A stretch of 64,000 bases of DNA from Gammaproteobacteria bacterium (lineage in GTDB: Bacteria > Pseudomonadota > Gammaproteobacteria > Enterobacterales > Alteromonadaceae), in assembly GCA_017302255.1 (NCBI GenBank), contig JAFLDV010000019.1, forward strand, positions 1-64,000, in the 5' to 3' direction. A program made the position numbers and the translations under genes. Positions 50,319 to 60,298 of this stretch are shown piece by piece. The notes below the pieces were generated by a model. It was given only the letters and a program-made list of their open reading frames with translations. It was not told where the DNA came from and did no database searches. Every line of letters begins with the position of its first letter. The first letter of the stretch is position 1.

Positions 50319-51596
50319 TTACTCGTCTTTGGTGCGGTGAATACCGATAGCGCCCAAAATATACTTCTCATAAATTGGTTCACTTGTCCCATTCCGAACC
50401 TTGTACAAGAAGTACTTCTCAAAGGCGATTTTCGCCACATGCACCCATTTTCCCATCGCAGTCCAGTTGGTATTGCGCGGCGGATTTTGTGGTAATGCGA
50501 CAAATGCCGCACCTTTATCGCCCATATCTGCGAGACAAATAGCATTAAGTGTTGGCTTAGTGCTCATCGCTTCACCCCGTTCCAAGCTCAGAATGTTTTC
50601 GACAATAGCCGTTGTCATCGATTCAATCATAAATCCAGTTTTTGGCACACCTACTGGCACCGGAGTTTGCTCAAGCGGCGGCAACGCCACACAGACACCT
50701 GCGGCAAAAATCGCTGGGTATTTAGGGCTACGTTGAAACTCATCGGTGAGAACAAACCCTTTTGGATTACAGAGTTCTGGTACTGCCGCAATAGCCGGTG
50801 AACCTTTAAATGACGGTAAAAACATCGCAAGCTTAAACGGTAATTGATGGGAAAATTCCACTTGGCCTTTGCGATCGAGTTCTTCGACAAAAGCTTGGCC
50901 ATCTTCAAAGTGATCCACTCTCGCGTTACAGATCCAATGGATGCCGCGGTCACGGAATTCGTGCTCCATCAGACCTTTCGAGTCACCAACACCACCTAAG
51001 CCCATGTGGCCAATGTACGGCTCACTAGTTACGAAAGTAATTGGAATGCGATCCCGAATTTTGTTCTTGCGCAGTAAAGTTTCCAGCGACAGCACGTACT
51101 CATAGGCTGGCCCAAAGCAACTAGCGCCCTGCATAGCACCGACCAACACTGGACCTGGATTTGCTAATAGCTGTAAATAGGTTTCATAAGCTTTTTCGGC
51201 ATGACTCACCGTACAAATAGATTGGGTGAAACCATGCTCAGGGCCGGCACCTGCAACAGCTTCGAAGGCTAGTTTGGGGCCAGTACAAAGTACTAAATAG
51301 TCATACGGCAGCTCAAGACCATCGCCGGTAGTTAGGCGATTTGCTGTCGCATCAATACTGGCAACACCAGTTGAATTAAACGGGATCTTAAATTTTTTCA
51401 CATAAGGAGTGAGATCAAGAATAACTTGTTCTCTGGTACGCTCGCCAAGCGCAACCCATGGATTTGATGGAATAAAGTGAAATTCAGCACCTTCGCCGAT
51501 TAACATCACTTCATGATCTTTGGGTAACTTTTGGCGTAATTCGTACACCACCGACATACCACCTAACCCTGCTCCAACGACAATAGTTCTTTTCAT
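50319..51596 (-). CDS. sqr: Sulfide:quinone oxidoreductase (SQR)
   Basis: The 425-residue flavoprotein has the FAD loop VVGAGLGGMSVVYEL at 6-20. Counting from ATG at 51596, cysteines fall at 128 (QSICTVS), 160 (GASCFGPAYEY) and 354 (AICLADMGD), almost exactly where the three catalytic and polysulfide-binding cysteines lie in Acidithiobacillus SQR (128, 160, 356). SQR oxidises sulfide at the membrane and passes electrons to quinone. The amphipathic C-terminus with WVHVAKIAFEKYFLYKV fits membrane attachment. AGGTGG lies just before the ATG. The divergent rhodanese supports a sulfide role. Confidence 0.85.
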   Translation of the reverse strand: MKRTIVVGAGLGGMSVVYELRQKLPKDHEVMLIGEGAEFHFIPSNPWVALGERTREQVILDLTPYVKKFKIPFNSTGVASIDATANRLTTGDGLELPYDYLVLCTGPKLAFEAVAGAGPEHGFTQSICTVSHAEKAYETYLQLLANPGPVLVGAMQGASCFGPAYEYVLSLETLLRKNKIRDRIPITFVTSEPYIGHMGLGGVGDSKGLMEHEFRDRGIHWICNARVDHFEDGQAFVEELDRKGQVEFSHQLPFKLAMFLPSFKGSPAIAAVPELCNPKGFVLTDEFQRSPKYPAIFAAGVCVALPPLEQTPVPVGVPKTGFMIESMTTAIVENILSLERGEAMSTKPTLNAICLADMGDKGAAFVALPQNPPRNTNWTAMGKWVHVAKIAFEKYFLYKVRNGTSEPIYEKYILGAIGIHRTKDE

Positions 51597-51719
51597 AATG
51601 GCCACCTTCTACTGAACGTGTTGTATGCCCAAAAGCCTTAACGCAACCGGGAACTCCGGAACCCCGCTATTAGCCTCAATCCTTTGCAAATCACACTGCG
51701 TTTGCCGAAATTACTGCGC

Positions 51720-51778
51720 TTCTAATTAATTAGAAATTACTAATATTAATTGCAGTGTAGTCCCCACTTCGGTATATT
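51720..51778. promoter_or_regulatory. Control region between sqr and the rhodanese gene
   Basis: A perfect 16-base palindrome TTCTAATTAATTAGAA lies at 51720-51735, followed by further A-T inverted sequence to 51751. A plus-strand promoter (-35 TTGCAG at 51750-51755, 17-base spacer, -10 TATATT at 51773-51778) follows. The palindrome type fits an ArsR-family thiol-sensing repressor of the SqrR/BigR kind. This is a suggestion from context, as no regulator gene is in view. The rest of the 51597-51958 gap shows only weak inverted sequence near 51830-51885. Confidence 0.5.
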
Positions 51779-51958
51779 GCAAAGTAAGTTATATACATAT
51801 GCCTATAAATTCTAAAACAGAGCATGCTCAAGCAATTCCTTTCTGAAGGCAAAGCATAAGCACGCTGTCTTCGAAGGATTGCCTTTATAGAGGACGATGT
51901 TTTAGCAGGACGATGATAAAGCCAAGCCTTGGTTAACTGTGATTATGAGGATCTATTG

Positions 51959-52354
51959 ATGAAAACAGCACAACAATTGGTTGCTACAGCCAAAGCACAA
52001 ATCAATGAAATCGATGTCCAGCAACTTGCTGCTTTGACTAAGCAAGCTGAAATTGTCTTGATTGATGTGCGTGAACCGGATGAGTTTACTGCAGGTCATA
52101 TTGCCCACAGCATTAACTACCCGCGCGGCGTGTTGGAGATGCGTATTCATCAGCATCCAAAAGTTGCCGCAGTTTGTGATACCTTGCAGGCCCTGACAAC
52201 TTTGGCAGATGAACCGATTTACTTGTTATGTCGCTCTGGCGCTCGTTCAGTGCTCGCTGCGCAATCGCTACAAGCGATGGGTTTCCATAAGGTGTATTCG
52301 GTTGAAGGTGGTTTCCAAGCTTGGCTGGATGCTGGCTTTCCAGTGAGTCAATAA
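51959..52354 (+). CDS. Rhodanese-like sulfurtransferase
   Basis: The 131-residue single-domain rhodanese has VLIDVREPDEFTAGHI (near 35-50) and the active-site loop CRSGARSVLAAQ (Cys near 94). An N-terminal extension of about 25 residues precedes the domain. It likely accepts persulfide sulfur. GAGG precedes the ATG at 51959. It is divergent from sqr and probably uses the promoter at 51750-51778. Confidence 0.88.
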   Translation: MKTAQQLVATAKAQINEIDVQQLAALTKQAEIVLIDVREPDEFTAGHIAHSINYPRGVLEMRIHQHPKVAAVCDTLQALTTLADEPIYLLCRSGARSVLAAQSLQAMGFHKVYSVEGGFQAWLDAGFPVSQ

Positions 52355-52365
52355 TACTTCCCAAA

Positions 52366-52396
52366 AAAATAACCCGCTTTATCAGCGGGTTATTTT
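52366..52396. terminator. Bidirectional terminator after the rhodanese gene
   Basis: A 12-base perfect stem (52366-52377 with 52385-52396, core AATAACCCGC) with A-rich and T-rich flanks, between convergent genes. Confidence 0.9.
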
Positions 52397-52452
52397 ATTT
52401 TCTAGCGGTACAAACTGGTTAATGAGCCAAACACCAACCAGGAATTAACACC

Positions 52453-55400
52453 TTAGATTTTTATCACGTTATCTGCAGCATCCCGATCAATCAATTTAAT
52501 CAGTGGATCAATACCAACAAAGGCTGCACCAGCAGGCACTGTAATAACTATAGTGTTATCGCCAGTTTTGATTTGGTGCTTTTGCAGATACAGGGTTTTA
52601 TTGTCTTTTGAAAACTCGTCAGGATCTGCACTAAAAGCACCAATCTCAATCTGTTCTGCCAATGGCTGCGCTGTCTCTTGGCCTTTGCCATCAGCCGTCA
52701 TTTTCGCGGCCTTAATTTGCAGGGTCAGTTTCAGCTGATCTTTGCCAACAGGTTCGCTTTTTATGTCCATCACGCGCAAATCATAGAGCGTGATGTTCAC
52801 AAACAAATCATCGACAAATGCTTGATCAGCAATTGATAAGTCAGTTTTTAAATGACGCACTAAATCCAAGGTCGTTGGGTATGGATTTTGTTTGTATTGG
52901 AACTCCTGTAAGAAGGCTTTCAGGTTTTCATCCAAACGCTTGACGCCAATTCGATCTTTCAGCGCCATCATCACCACCGAACCTTTACGGTAATGGATAT
53001 ACCCTTGGTTTTCAGCACGTAATAGCGGCATTTCTTCCAACTTTTCTTCAGAGCGGCCGCGTAAATAACGGTCAAGTTCATACTTCAGGAATTTCCGCAG
53101 CTTCAACTCGCCATATTTTTGCTCCATCACCCGCAGCGCACTATATTGCGCCAAAGTTTCCGGAATAACCGCACTGCCTTGCACATTGGCAGAACCGACT
53201 TGATGTCCCCACCACTGATGCGCCATTTCGTGCGCAGTCACGTAATAAGGCATGTCGATTTCATCTTCATCGCGTAAGTCACTGATAAACCCAATTTGCT
53301 CAGAGTAAGGCACAGTGTTGGCAAACGACTGAGCAAAACTGCGATAACCAGGGAATTCAATGATGCGCATTTGCTGGTGCTGATACAGCCCGAACGCGTC
53401 ATTAAAATAATCTAGCGAGTCTTTCATCGATGCCATCATGCGCTCGACGTTCCAGTGGTGCGCAGGATGATAATAAATCTCCAACGACACGCCTTTGTAT
53501 TGCTCTTTCTTCACCGCTAAACGCGCCGATAAAAAGGCATAGAAATTAAAGATCGGTTTATCCATTTGGTAATGGAAGTAACGACGGCCTTTATCAACCC
53601 ACTGTTGCTGCAGATAGCCCGGTGCGATGGCCATCTGATCTTCGCTGGTCGATACTGTCGCGTTAAAGCTAATGAAGTCTTCACCGCGACCAAAACCACT
53701 TTCACTGTAACGCTTGCTGTCTTCCAGTTTGAACATGCGTTCCACAGGTTTTAGACCACGTTTCGAGCGTTCGTGGCGATCTTGCAATTCAGCACCAGGC
53801 TGATAGCCAAACACTGGCAATAACTCAGAGTTATTGATGAAGGTGCCGTTTTCAACCAATGAGGTATCAACGTTGGCATCAACAAACCCCAGGGTTTGCC
53901 GAACAATCCGAGTCGTCACAGTCACTGATGCGCCGGCTGGGATCGGCGTGGCAAAGTTAAGCCAAGCAGTCCGCGAATTACCTGCAATTTTCGCCAATTC
54001 GCCGCCTGCAACCTCAATTTCAAGCGACTGCGTATAATCAGGGATATTCACCAACATTTTACTAATTGGCGTATCGAACTTATTGCGCATTTGCTGCACA
54101 ACTTCAGCCTTGATCAGCCGCTGCTCTGGGAAAATATCGACTTTTGCTTCGACACCAGTCGCGACTAAAATCGGGTCATCTTGCCCAGCCTTAAATTGCT
54201 TTTCGTACTCAGCCTGTAAATCCATTTGCTGCTCAGCGTTGGTGTAAGTGTTGAGCACACGAGTGTTGTAAAAAATCCAACTGCCGACCCCAGAAAATAC
54301 AAAGAGCCCGCACATAGCCGCAATTAGCCCGCTTTTACCAATTTGATAACGCAGTAAACCGAAACGGGTGCGCAGCGACTGCGCAGGGCCGCGTTGGTAC
54401 AAACCAAAGCCCAATACAAACATCACCGCGACCAAACCGCCCCAGTACAACAAATACCAACTTTGGGTCTCTAGTGTCCAACCAAAGCGATTTAAGTCAG
54501 AAAATGGTGCCTCTGGCGTGCTGGCGAACTGATACATGTTGTGGCTGAAGCCCCATGAACTCATCACCAAAGAGATGGCATAGTAGATAACAAAACCCAA
54601 CATACCAACGTACTTATTCGGACTTAGCACTTGGATAAAAAACGCCAATACCACCGTCATTAAGAATGGCAGCAGACTAAAGAAACCCAATCTAACCAGA
54701 TATTGTGGCATGTCTAAATCAGTGAAGCCGCTGCCGAGTTGATATAACAGGGTTGCAGCCATACAAAGTGCATATAGACTGGTCATGAGTAACGAAACCG
54801 CCACTAACTTCGACAACCAGAACACCATGTTGCTGACTGGCAAACTGTCGACGATATCACCCATGCCACTAGAACGTTCGCGCCATACTACTTCGGCACA
54901 GTAATAAATGACTATTAGTACAAAGAGTAAGCTTGTGGCGTCTGTAACCAAAGTCACCATCGTCTGGGTCAATGGCCAATCAGGCGTGCCGTATAACCCC
55001 TGCGGATCAATTAATGGCGCGACCATGTCAAAAATACAAATCAAACTGAGGATGATAAAAGGTGCGCTCAAGAAAATCTGACGCATTTCAAATCCAGTCC
55101 TCGTGACAAATTGTTGCCAAGCGGAAGGGATACTAGCTGCAGTTTGGATAGCTGAAAGTGGGAAATCTGGAGTCACTAACTGCGCTTTTTTCGACTTTTT
55201 GCCACCAGCACGGCTTAGGGTCAATTTGCCGAAAAGCCCGCCAAACGCCAGTAAAATCCCGACACCTACCGCGGTCCACAGCAGGCGGTTATTCAGTAAA
55301 ACACCTGTAAATTCAGGCATTAACGTATTTTTCTCGCTAATTGTCCAGTAACGAGAAACTTCAGCAAAAGTTCTTAAACCAAAAGGATCAATGATTGCAG

Positions 55401-56010
55401 CTAACTGACGATATTCTGGCTCCCGCGATAACGCCATAGAAACCACATAAAGCACAAATAAGGTCACGGCCACTAAATACATTGCCATCATCGAACGGAA
55501 TTTATTGGCGATTGCATAAAAAGTGGCAGACAGTACAAAAATAGTTGGTACCGCAAAAAATAGGTACGCATTTGCGTAATAATGCAATTGGGTTGGGCCA
55601 AATCGCTCTTTATCGACCCATGGCATTATTGAACCTAACAAGGTTCCCAGCGGCACAAACGCAAACACTGCAAGGACAACAGCATAACAGCCAAAAAAAC
55701 GGCCAAGTTGATACTGCCAAACCACAAAAGGCTTACTGTACGCGAGCTCTTCCATCTGAAAGGTCGTGTTACGAATTGCGGTGCTGCCGACAAAATTCAC
55801 CACCAAAAACATCGAGAAAATGAGCATGGTTACCAAGGTCCGGATCACGCTAAACGGACCATTCCCAAGCACTTCGCCGCCACCACCGATCTGAATAGAC
55901 TCAGAGGAAGCCGCTAAAAACGTCATCAAAAAGAACAGTAACGAGGTTACATAAAACGACGGTTGGCGCAAATAATAGCGCCATTCAAAACGAATTGATT
56001 GCCACAACAT
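52453..56010 (-). CDS. ABC permease fused to M1-family metallopeptidase
   Basis: The 1185-residue protein joins an ABC-2-type permease to an M1 aminopeptidase-like domain. Many hydrophobic segments fill the first 590 or so residues. The C-terminal half (from about 620) holds the zinc motif HEMAHQWWGH near 927, with the third ligand Glu in IPETLAQYSA about 20 residues on. The usual GAMEN exopeptidase motif is not seen; the corresponding stretch reads around SFANTVPYSEQIGF. The start at 56010 follows GAGG at eight bases. It is paired with the ATPase gene just upstream (10-base gap). Substrate is unknown; peptide processing with export or envelope maintenance are possibilities. Confidence 0.85.
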   Translation of the reverse strand: MLWQSIRFEWRYYLRQPSFYVTSLLFFLMTFLAASSESIQIGGGGEVLGNGPFSVIRTLVTMLIFSMFLVVNFVGSTAIRNTTFQMEELAYSKPFVVWQYQLGRFFGCYAVVLAVFAFVPLGTLLGSIMPWVDKERFGPTQLHYYANAYLFFAVPTIFVLSATFYAIANKFRSMMAMYLVAVTLFVLYVVSMALSREPEYRQLAAIIDPFGLRTFAEVSRYWTISEKNTLMPEFTGVLLNNRLLWTAVGVGILLAFGGLFGKLTLSRAGGKKSKKAQLVTPDFPLSAIQTAASIPSAWQQFVTRTGFEMRQIFLSAPFIILSLICIFDMVAPLIDPQGLYGTPDWPLTQTMVTLVTDATSLLFVLIVIYYCAEVVWRERSSGMGDIVDSLPVSNMVFWLSKLVAVSLLMTSLYALCMAATLLYQLGSGFTDLDMPQYLVRLGFFSLLPFLMTVVLAFFIQVLSPNKYVGMLGFVIYYAISLVMSSWGFSHNMYQFASTPEAPFSDLNRFGWTLETQSWYLLYWGGLVAVMFVLGFGLYQRGPAQSLRTRFGLLRYQIGKSGLIAAMCGLFVFSGVGSWIFYNTRVLNTYTNAEQQMDLQAEYEKQFKAGQDDPILVATGVEAKVDIFPEQRLIKAEVVQQMRNKFDTPISKMLVNIPDYTQSLEIEVAGGELAKIAGNSRTAWLNFATPIPAGASVTVTTRIVRQTLGFVDANVDTSLVENGTFINNSELLPVFGYQPGAELQDRHERSKRGLKPVERMFKLEDSKRYSESGFGRGEDFISFNATVSTSEDQMAIAPGYLQQQWVDKGRRYFHYQMDKPIFNFYAFLSARLAVKKEQYKGVSLEIYYHPAHHWNVERMMASMKDSLDYFNDAFGLYQHQQMRIIEFPGYRSFAQSFANTVPYSEQIGFISDLRDEDEIDMPYYVTAHEMAHQWWGHQVGSANVQGSAVIPETLAQYSALRVMEQKYGELKLRKFLKYELDRYLRGRSEEKLEEMPLLRAENQGYIHYRKGSVVMMALKDRIGVKRLDENLKAFLQEFQYKQNPYPTTLDLVRHLKTDLSIADQAFVDDLFVNITLYDLRVMDIKSEPVGKDQLKLTLQIKAAKMTADGKGQETAQPLAEQIEIGAFSADPDEFSKDNKTLYLQKHQIKTGDNTIVITVPAGAAFVGIDPLIKLIDRDAADNVIKI

Positions 56011-56020
56011 AGCGTAATCC

Positions 56021-56902
56021 TCAGGCTTGGCGCCGTTGACGGGCATTAAATAAGGTTGAGAAATACACGTCTTCAAGATTTGCTGCGACTGGGCTAAATC
56101 CTTCCGGTTGGCTTATCGCAAACACATTTAATACAGTGCGACCAGCAAACAAGCGTTTCGAGATCACAGGTAATTGCGACTCGAGTATTTGCGCTTCAGC
56201 CTGAGTGACAGTTTTGCTCCAGACTTGTCCCTGCAACTCGGCGACCAGGTCTAATGGATTGCCTTGTAACAAGATTTTCCCGCCCGCCAGCACCGCCATT
56301 TTGGGGCATAACTCGGCAACGTCATCGACGATATGGGTGGATAAAATAATGACTTTTTCCTCGCCTAAGCTCACCAGTAAGTTATGAAAGCGATTGCGCT
56401 CTTCCGGATCCAGCCCCGCGGTTGGCTCATCAACAATCAACAATTTTGGATCGCCAAGCAATGCCTGAGCAATACCGAAACGCTGGCGCATACCGCCGGA
56501 AAAACTAGAAACAGCTTTGTCTTTATGCACATACAAATTGGTGTGCGCAAGCAAGGCTTCGACGGTTTCGCGGCGAATCTTCTTATCGTTCAGGCCTTTC
56601 AGCACCGCTAAATGATCAAGCAAATCAAAGGCACTGATCCGCGGGTAGACATTAAAGTCCTGCGGTAAATAACCGAGAGTTTGCCGCAGCGCTTTGGGAT
56701 CTTTCATCACATCGATACCATCAAAAGTGATGCTACCACTGTCGGCGCTTTGTAAGGTCGCGATGGTGCGCATTAAGCTTGATTTACCCGCGCCGTTCGG
56801 GCCGAGTAAGCCAAACATACCTTTTGGAATTGTTAGTGTGACGTCATCGAGGGCTTTAACCCCGTTGTCGTAAGTTTTAGACAATGCTTGAATTGCTAAC
56901 AT
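56021..56902 (-). CDS. ABC transporter ATP-binding protein
   Basis: The 293-residue ATPase has Walker A GPNGAGKSS (near 34-42), the Q-loop GYLPQDFNVYP, the ABC signature SFSGGMRQR (near 137), Walker B LLIVDEPTAGLDP and the H-loop STHIVDD. A C-terminal extension (about 220-293) is usual in ABC-2 exporters. It should energise the permease-peptidase encoded right after it. Confidence 0.92.
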   Translation of the reverse strand: MLAIQALSKTYDNGVKALDDVTLTIPKGMFGLLGPNGAGKSSLMRTIATLQSADSGSITFDGIDVMKDPKALRQTLGYLPQDFNVYPRISAFDLLDHLAVLKGLNDKKIRRETVEALLAHTNLYVHKDKAVSSFSGGMRQRFGIAQALLGDPKLLIVDEPTAGLDPEERNRFHNLLVSLGEEKVIILSTHIVDDVAELCPKMAVLAGGKILLQGNPLDLVAELQGQVWSKTVTQAEAQILESQLPVISKRLFAGRTVLNVFAISQPEGFSPVAANLEDVYFSTLFNARQRRQA

Positions 56903-57157
56903 GAAACACCCATTTTTTTGTTATGTCAGCAGAGCATGCCTGAATTTTCGCCAATACCCTATTGTTCAATCTTTACAAATTATTTCCAAGCGCAAACATT
57001 ACCCACTTTTCACTCGGCTGCTGCCAGTAAATAGCCAACTCGCAGCCCATCGCAAGCACAAAGTTTCGATCTAAACACATCATTAAAATTTGTTGTTAAA
57101 ACATAAAGTTAAAATATCTTGCTAGCGCGAGCACAACCCACTCTGGGAGCTGAACAT
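56903..57157. other. Intergenic region upstream of the ABC genes
   Basis: No gene, repeat or clear terminator is visible. It contains A-T rich sequence (57060-57120) and must hold the promoter of the leftward ABC-permease-M1 pair and the end of the piuC transcript. Confidence 0.5.
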
Positions 57158-57838
57158 TTACAAGTCAGCCCATTGCCGCAGTAAATTGTGATAATGGCCA
57201 GTTAAACTAAGCACTTCCGGCGCATCGCCAATCTTGCCGCGCAGACTTTGAATACTGCTATCGAGTTCAAATAACATCGCTCGCTTGGCATCATCCTTTA
57301 CCAAGCTTTGGGTCCAGAAAAAACTGCAAACCCGCTCGCCTTCAGTCACGGGCAACACTTGATGCAGACTAGTCGACGGATACAAAATCAAATCACCAGC
57401 AGGCAATTTCACTTCATGTGCGCCATAGGTATCTAATACCTGTAGTTCGCCACCAACATATTCCTCTGGCTCAGACAGAAATAATGTCGAAGAGACATCC
57501 GTCCTTAAGCTCAAATTACTGCCAGGTAACAAACGAATAGCGCCATCTACATGCAAACCATAGTGCTCACCACCGGCGTAACTGTTAAAAAGTGGCGGCA
57601 CGCTGCGATGCGGGATAGCTGCGGCAAGGAACAGCGGATGTTGATACAGTCGCTGCAAGATGATTTCGCCAAGTTGTCTGGCTAATGGACTATCAACGGG
57701 CAGCTGGCGATTGCGTTTGACCTGCGCGCCCTGCTCACCAACTGTCGCCCGGCCATCGGTCCAATTGCTTTGTGCGAGGAGTAAACGAAACTCAGCCACC
57801 TCAGCTTTGCTCAGAATTTCCGGGATATGTAACATCAT
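57158..57838 (-). CDS. piuC: PKHD-type Fe(II)/2-oxoglutarate hydroxylase PiuC/YbiX
   Basis: The 226-residue protein has the facial triad of a prolyl-4-hydroxylase-like dioxygenase: HVD in YGLHVDGAI (near 96-98) and His in [10 protein letters not shown] (near 158), followed by the 2-oxoglutarate Arg in GERVCSFFW. PiuC/YbiX is encoded next to iron-siderophore receptors, and it lies just downstream of a Fiu-type receptor here. Its precise substrate is unknown. Translation starts at 57838 or one codon later. Confidence 0.9.
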   Translation of the reverse strand: MMLHIPEILSKAEVAEFRLLLAQSNWTDGRATVGEQGAQVKRNRQLPVDSPLARQLGEIILQRLYQHPLFLAAAIPHRSVPPLFNSYAGGEHYGLHVDGAIRLLPGSNLSLRTDVSSTLFLSEPEEYVGGELQVLDTYGAHEVKLPAGDLILYPSTSLHQVLPVTEGERVCSFFWTQSLVKDDAKRAMLFELDSSIQSLRGKIGDAPEVLSLTGHYHNLLRQWADL

Positions 57839-57847
57839 AATGTCGCT

Positions 57848-57903
57848 TCCTAAAAAGGCCTTAGTTGTGGCAATCCGCTCAACACCAGACTAACTAAGGC
57901 CTT
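57848..57903 (-). terminator. Long stem with U-tract between the receptor gene and piuC
   Basis: A perfect 12-base stem AAGGCCTTAGTT/AACTAAGGCCTT (57855-57866 with 57892-57903), loop of 25 bases, followed on the minus strand by TTTTTA. It sits 33 bases after the fiu stop and just before the piuC SD, so it would lower piuC expression relative to the receptor or act as an attenuator. Confidence 0.75.
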
Positions 57904-57936
57904 CACTGCATTTATTGATTTAGCTTAGTAAGATGA

Positions 57937-60228
57937 TTAGAACGCGAAGTTCAAGCCAAGTTTGGCACTGCGCACATTACCCGCAAAGTAGCGCGAACCG
58001 CCGTTATTCAAGCTGCTGATATATTCTTCATCAAGCAAGTTAAACATGTTCAGTTGCACCTGTACTGATGGTGTAACGTCATAAGCCGCCATCGCATCAA
58101 CCACCCAATAATCAGGAACTTCCAGCATTGAGTTCGCAGTTGGATCCAAATTCACCGTGTTGGAACGCTTCACAGAATCCATGTAACGCGCACCGCCGCC
58201 AAAGCTAAATTGCTCAAGCTTATAATTTCCCCAAAGCGTAAAGGTCGTTTTCGGCGTCCATTGGATCACCGCACCTTCGGTTGGCGCAGAAGCATAACGT
58301 GCACCACGAGTTATTTCTGGGTCAAGTAATGCTAAGCCAGCACTCAATTCAAATCCTGACAACGGCATGCCGACTAAGCCAAATTCGACACCGCGCACCG
58401 TCTTTTCACCCGCGCTCAAATAGGTGTTGACGTCATCACGCACTAATTCGTTTTTATTGACACTTTCAAATACCGCTGCCGTTGCAAATAGTTTGTTATT
58501 CAACAAGTTCCATTTGGTCCCAAGCTCCAAGTTACTGCCTTTTTGCGGCGCTAACATCGGATTGTTTTGGTTGGTGGCTGCAGTGCTTAATGAGAAGTTG
58601 GCGCCGCCCGGCGGTAGCTGCGAGGTGGCATAACTTAAATACACCGAACCATCAGCGGTTGGCTTGTAAACAGTACCAATTTTGTAGCTGAACAAATTAT
58701 CTGAAGATTTGGCGTCAGAGCCTAATAAAGTACCGACCGGAATGGTTTGCGGCGTTGCTGCCTCCTGCACGGTAATAATATCGGTCGTGGTGCTGTAATG
58801 CTCTGCACGTAAACCCGCACTGATTTGCCACTGGTCAGTTAAATCAATGGTATCAAGTAGATAAATTGCTGCTGTACTGGTGGCGCCATCGGTTTTTGCG
58901 CCAGTGCGCACAGGCATAGCAAAGGTATCGCTGGTCGATGGCTGATATAAATTGGCATTCACTTGCGTCACGCCAGTCGGTAATCCGAGCGTGTAATTGA
59001 GCTGGCTTTCATAACTAAATTCCATGCCACTTGCCACAGTATGGGTCAAACCGGCGGCACTAAACGCAGCTGTTAAGTTGGTTTGGTTGGTTAGAATTTG
59101 GTTTTTCTGATCTTTACCTTGACGGCTTCGTGTCACACTCCAAGTTGCTGGATCGGTTTTAGTTGCTGTTGGCAATGCCAAGGCGTTAATCCCGGTCAGC
59201 ACATACTCTTGACTCGATACTCCATAACGTGAGGTATTTTGCAGGCTCACTTTGTCATTAAAATCATGCTCCACGCGCAGTGTCAGCATATCGGCCAGAA
59301 TATGGTCATAGTCCTCTGTAGAGCCGTAGAAATTTTCGCTAGCTACTTCGGCAATTGCCGGACCATCATTATTCGGGAATGCCGCTTTGTAGGTCGCGCT
59401 GTAATAGCCTGGAAGACCTGCAGTAGAAATACCGCCATCAGGAATATTATCTTGCTGCACATGCAATAGGTTTAAGGTGGTACGAGTATCGGTGTCTAAC
59501 CCGAAAGCTAGCGAAGTCGCGATGCCTGTTGTGTTATTTTCCACGACATCCCGACCTACCACGCCGCTATCTTGGCGTAACAAGTTCACCCGAACTGCGG
59601 CATTTTCCACAGACAGCGCACGATTAACATCGGCAGTAACGCGTTTGTGAGCCCCAGTACCCACAGTTACACTCCCGGCGGTAAAGTCTTCTAAACCTGC
59701 CATTTTGCTAGTTAAATTGATATAACCTGAAGACGAGCCACGGCCGTTATCGACGCCTGCCGGCCCTTTGGCAATTTCTACTTGCTCAGTGTTAAAAGTA
59801 TCTCGGCTAATAGTACCTAAATCGCGAATGCCATCGACGTAAATGCTGCTTTGCGTATCAAAACCGCGCATGAAAATTGAATCACCAGTGGCAGTGTTGC
59901 CGTTTTCACCCATTAACATGGTGATACCTGGTGTGTTGCGCAGCGTATCGCTTAATGTCACTGCAGCTTGTTGTTTAAACAGTTCTTTTTTCACAACGAC
60001 TATGGTTTGTGGTGTATCAACCAAAGGTTTTACTTGTTTGGCTGAGCTGGCTTTTTCCGCGATAAATTCTGGTTCAATCGCATCCGCCGTGACTTTTACT
60101 TCTGCCATCTTGCCCGGCTCATTTTGCGAAGATGCTGGTTGGGCGGCGACCGGCAAGGCCAATAACAACGCGCTAGCTAAGGCGCTGCGACTTAAAGTTG
60201 GATGCTTTTTAGATTGGATAAAACTCAT
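57937..60228 (-). CDS. fiu: TonB-dependent catecholate siderophore receptor, Fiu-like
   Basis: The 763-residue outer-membrane receptor has a signal peptide (about 1-29), a plug domain (about 65-175, DTPQTIVVVKKELFKQQ, IFMRGFDTQSSIYVDGIRD, RDTFNTEQVEIAKGPAG) and a beta-barrel ending in the terminal aromatic Phe (KLGLNFAF). The plug is close to Fiu, a receptor for monomeric catecholates and dihydroxybenzoylserine. Fur-like boxes lie upstream, and piuC follows, as in E. coli fiu-ybiX. Confidence 0.88.
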   Translation of the reverse strand: MSFIQSKKHPTLSRSALASALLLALPVAAQPASSQNEPGKMAEVKVTADAIEPEFIAEKASSAKQVKPLVDTPQTIVVVKKELFKQQAAVTLSDTLRNTPGITMLMGENGNTATGDSIFMRGFDTQSSIYVDGIRDLGTISRDTFNTEQVEIAKGPAGVDNGRGSSSGYINLTSKMAGLEDFTAGSVTVGTGAHKRVTADVNRALSVENAAVRVNLLRQDSGVVGRDVVENNTTGIATSLAFGLDTDTRTTLNLLHVQQDNIPDGGISTAGLPGYYSATYKAAFPNNDGPAIAEVASENFYGSTEDYDHILADMLTLRVEHDFNDKVSLQNTSRYGVSSQEYVLTGINALALPTATKTDPATWSVTRSRQGKDQKNQILTNQTNLTAAFSAAGLTHTVASGMEFSYESQLNYTLGLPTGVTQVNANLYQPSTSDTFAMPVRTGAKTDGATSTAAIYLLDTIDLTDQWQISAGLRAEHYSTTTDIITVQEAATPQTIPVGTLLGSDAKSSDNLFSYKIGTVYKPTADGSVYLSYATSQLPPGGANFSLSTAATNQNNPMLAPQKGSNLELGTKWNLLNNKLFATAAVFESVNKNELVRDDVNTYLSAGEKTVRGVEFGLVGMPLSGFELSAGLALLDPEITRGARYASAPTEGAVIQWTPKTTFTLWGNYKLEQFSFGGGARYMDSVKRSNTVNLDPTANSMLEVPDYWVVDAMAAYDVTPSVQVQLNMFNLLDEEYISSLNNGGSRYFAGNVRSAKLGLNFAF

Positions 60229-60298
60229 GATGGATCATTTCCCTGCAAGTCATTGCCAAGTATCAAAACTTGGTCGTGATAAAAACTGCAGGCATATT

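Noticed and set aside
51836-51890. Riboswitch or structured leader upstream of the rhodanese gene
   Set aside because: Partly complementary stretches occur (GCAATTCCTT and AAGGATTGC), but with a bulge and no recognisable motif or terminator.
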